Below, one piece after another: positions 60,749-64,000 of a stretch of 64,000 nucleotides of DNA. The DNA is from Hyalella azteca (lineage: Eukaryota; Arthropoda; Malacostraca; Amphipoda; Hyalellidae). The translations under genes were made by a program, and so were the position numbers. Position 1 is the first letter of the stretch. The number at the start of each line of letters is the position of its first letter. The stretch is taken from positions 62,001 through 126,000 of the forward strand of contig NW_025946533.1 in NCBI RefSeq assembly GCF_000764305.2, read 5' to 3'. The notes under the pieces were generated by a model. The model saw only the letters and a program-made list of their open reading frames with translations, searched no databases and was not told where the DNA came from.

Positions 60749-62858
60749 TTTTCAGGGACTACTTATCATAATTTTACTACTTATCCATCCACTAGGCATT
60801 CTGATGGCATTAAAATATGCCATCATATTTTTGCATAAGAATAAAATAAATATAATAATGTAAATAAAATATATGTGGCATCAAAATATGCCTGATGGCA
60901 TCAGAAACATTAATAAAAACATCAGTGGCAACAAAAACATCAATAACAAAAAACTAAACATTCTAACACTTTGGTTTTTAGGATGCCCATACAAATAATT
61001 TTTCAGAGTAGTACTCGGACAACACACTGTGGTGGTCCTTCCGAGGCCAAAAATTCCCCTAGAATGAAAATTCCTCCCTGGTCCTTCCGGGAAGGGGAAG
61101 AGCAAGGTTTGGAAGAAGCTATTTGCTCGTCTTCCTCAATGTCGAGGGACCCATTTCCCCAAAGGATTGTACTCAGTGGAAGTGAGTGCAGAGAAAATAT
61201 GTTTTCATGTGAACATTGCGTGCGTTTTTAAACGAGCTGATGCCCAGCGATCGTCGTGTCGGGCATGCGATGTTGCTAAATTTAAATCCATGTTACCATT
61301 TAATTCAAACGAACGATGGGGAACTCGATCGTTCAGAAGTTTTCCAAGTTCTTGCAAGTGAAATATCTTATTCCTGAATGGTTGAATAAATACATATATT
61401 AAGTCATGAATACTCTGTCATAATTTTTATTTGAAATTATGAGTGGAATTCCGTGATCTACCGGTCTCAATTATTTGTTACTGTAGAATGGGATAGATTT
61501 GCAACTAGTAACAGGATGAGGTAGAAAAATTTGTCTCAGTTTTCTCAATTTTTTTAAATAAGCCCATTAACACTTCTTAAAAATTATGCATGCAAATTTA
61601 AAATGTCAAAGCAACGGATTTATTATTTTGGATCATTTATGGCGGATTCAGAAGGATCCAGAAACTTGTTGTCTACGGTAAATTTGAAGAAAGTGCAAGG
61701 AAAAGACGGAATGGTCACTTGAGAATGTGAGAGAATTCCACAGAATAACATTGAATTGAGGCATATCTTCAAATGTATAAGCTTTATTCTGCACCGAATT
61801 TTGGTATTTTTCTACTGACCAAGGTAATCTTTGATAAGTAAATCTTGATAATGATTTGTAGATTTTTTGATGTCATTACACAATCTCTGAGACTGAAAAT
61901 TTAACACATAGGCTACGATAACAAATGACCTCCAAGAGATCTCATTTGAGGAGAATCGTCTTGTACCATATTTGACAACTACCAGCTGGTCTTCGGTATA
62001 GAGACCACAACCTTTCTTTTGAATGCATGAGTTAGTTTAGTTAATTTTATTTCAGCTTTCATTAGGATATTAGGCTCACAAGCATAAGCAAGTCCCATCA
62101 AGACCTGTATTCGGAATGATCATTGTCAGAATAAAAAACACTATCAAGCCTTTTATTGTATTCGAAGCCAAAGCCGAGCAGGTGCAGGCGCTGCAGGTCT
62201 CACAACAGAGACGCCATCGCCGCTAATCACGCCCGCGCCTATCGATCTTGCGACTGATATTTTGTGTACCCTCTTATCCCGTCACATTACCGCCGTCTGG
62301 ATATTACACGCAAAATCGAAGGCTTAGCGCGCGTGTCGGCATTGTTTGCCTCCACGCTCGTCTGATGAGGCTCTCGTTCAACGCGGTGTAGCCGGATTAT
62401 GGTGGTCGTACCGAAAATTATAAAGGAATTCTTACTATATACTTATGTATAATGAACGTGCACATTGCATCGATCCATTTCTTATTGGGATGATCATCAA
62501 ATTAAAGAAAAATGTACACATACTCGGTTGCTAATGATTATAGAGTTGCGATCGATCGACGGGTTGCCAGAGTACGCCGATAACACAGCATGTCATCTCA
62601 ACCTATGGAGACATATCAGAGGGTGAAAAAAGCTGTATAATTCTAAAAAACTTTGTTCAAGAGCGACTGAAATAAATTTCACGTCCCGAATGTCTTGTTC
62701 AAAAATTTTTCGTTAGAACCAAAAAGATATGTAGATGAAGCATCTGGGATATGTTGTCAATCAAAGAAACACAAATAACTAGAAACGAACAGACCGAACG
62801 CGTCGATTTCGAGTCAAACAAGAACTCATGGATGTCAGAGGGAAATTTTTTTTTTCAG
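60749..62858. other. Gene-free stretch
   Basis: Begins with short GGCATCAAAATATGCC-type repeats (60790-60950). A 86-codon frame at 60971-61231 has no recognised domain. No gene is supported. Confidence 0.4.
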
Positions 62859-62995
62859 GATATCTCGTCAAAAGACGGGAATGGGACGGCGAGAAAGAAG
62901 CCATGGCACTGAAACTGGCGAAGGGGAGCGACCCAATCAACGCGGATTTGAAGATTTGCCTTCTCGCCCCGAGAAAAATTAATGAAAGATTGTAA
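62859..62995 (+). CDS. Candidate orphan terminal exon, product unknown
   Basis: A strong acceptor (ten T then CAG, ending 62858) is followed by 45 open codons to TAA at 62993-62995. The reading is charged and has GC-rich third positions unlike its AT-rich surroundings (YLVKRREWDGEKEAMALKLA at the start). No upstream partner exon was identified and no family is recognised, so it may be chance. Confidence 0.3.
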
Positions 62996-63757
62996 CAGAT
63001 TTTGACTTTTTCAATTTATTTAAAATGGGACGAGCATGGTTGACCGTGAGACGAATAGATAGAGGTGACGCAAATCGATCGTTACTAGTAAAGTTTTTAT
63101 TTGATTCAAGATTTTATAGGTTCAGCATTCTATCGTGAAATTATTCAGTTCAAAATAGTACAAAGTTACATTTCGATGTTTTCCAACTCCATGCATGCGT
63201 CTACTAGCTGAGCAGTTGTGTGAAAAACTGAGACAAACAAATTATAAAATTCAAGCAAATCAGACTAGGAAGCATATAATTCATACTATACGTTGTTTAG
63301 CGAAACCAGTTACAATTGTGCAATTTACTTTTCTGTACAGAAATATATTCATTTGAGAATGTCGATATAAGCAGCTAAAAATCGTAAGAGTCAGAGTTCT
63401 TAATTTGTTCCGCGAGTAAGCGAGAAAAAATGAATAAACCAGTGTAAATTCTTCCAATTTCCAGCCACATCTTAAAGTTTTAAACTATCAAGATCTTTTT
63501 GACATTGTCGATATTAGAATGACACTCAATAAATAATAATCGACATGAGTAATTAATTCATGATACTTTATAAATTCCCTCTTTTGCAAATTGTATCTGG
63601 CACTGGAAAAAATTAATAGCGATACGTCGATCCCGCGCCTGGCTGGGCACGTTTAACGGGTTGCGAAGCTCTTGGCCTGATGAACTTGTAGTCATTTTAT
63701 TGTGCATCGGGGCATGATCGTTGCGCGTTGTCGCCCGGCGAGTCCAATTGGACGCGT

Positions 63758-64000
63758 AAAGAGGAGGCTCATCAGGCTAACGTCCTGCTACATGTAAAAG
63801 AGGAGGCTCATCAAGCTAACGTTCTGCTAGATGTAAAAGAGGAGGCCCATCAAGCTAACGCTCTGCTAGATGTAAAAGAAAAGGCTCATCAGGCAAACGT
63901 TCTGCTAGATGTAAAAGAGGAGGCTCATCAGGCTAACGTTCTGCTAGATGTAAAAGAGGAAAGAGGAGGCTCATCAAGCTAACGTTCTGCTGGATGTAGC
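63758..64000 (+). repeat. 39-bp minisatellite, in-frame 13-residue repeat, runs off window
   Basis: Landmark GAGGCTCATCA (with variants) occurs at 63764, 63803, 63842, 63881 and 63920, then at 63966 after a 7-bp slip. Each 39-bp unit reads EEAHQANVLLDVK in one frame for five copies; the slip and a TAA then end the frame at 63982. It could be a repetitive coding exon with an indel or a non-coding minisatellite; the window ends inside it. Confidence 0.8.

Noticed and set aside
1..64000. CRISPR-like arrays or phage/bacterial islands
   Set aside because: Tandem repeats here lack unique spacers of constant length, and all supported genes contain spliceosomal introns.

Overview
This is a eukaryotic window. 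The spliceosomal introns (GT...AG, some over 1 kb), AT-rich intergenic DNA, dense decayed transposons and tRNA-derived SINEs point to an arthropod nuclear genome. The Patched-related transporter, the intron-rich single-copy housekeeping genes and an arthropod-type Tc1/mariner relic fit this; the species cannot be fixed from sequence alone. There is no operon structure, rRNA or CRISPR array.

Four genes can be assembled exon by exon with compatible splice phases. (1) A divergent importin-alpha-like armadillo-repeat protein on the + strand (4820-14764, about 12 exons, 586 aa). (2) The alpha subunit shared by protein farnesyltransferase and geranylgeranyltransferase I, FNTA, on the - strand (15999-19117, 7 exons, 391 aa), convergent with the importin gene. 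(3) A Patched-related RND/sterol-sensing-domain membrane protein on the + strand (36250-41152, 3 exons, 1053 aa). (4) The ER luminal MIR-domain protein SDF2 on the - strand (43353-45927, 6 exons, 211 aa), convergent with the Patched gene. They look like independent genes, not a pathway cluster.

The rest is repeat-rich. A 2.2-kb element with terminal inverted repeats (19121-21316) sits 3 bp from the FNTA start codon. A TTAA-flanked MITE lies in an importin intron. tRNA-derived SINEs occur near 22.6, 23.4 and 59.0 kb. A short TIR element is present three times (29.0, 58.5, 60.6 kb). From 46.7 to 51.5 kb there is a nest of broken elements: a dead LINE reverse transcriptase split by another repeat, and a dead Tc1/mariner copy carrying its own nested MITE. 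Two fold-back elements lie at 55.3-56.2 kb, and several minisatellites are present, the last running off the right edge in units of 39 bp. The first kilobase holds an unrecognised coding-like segment broken by stops.

Two sites match the Illumina Nextera/Tn5 mosaic end (a complete head-to-head pair at 21147-21184, a partial one at 50690-50706 near the only N in the window). Sequence continuity there should be doubted. I found no clearly new multi-gene system. The most unusual biology is the repeated tandem duplication of 5' splice sites in the importin-like gene and the transposon abutting the FNTA start codon.
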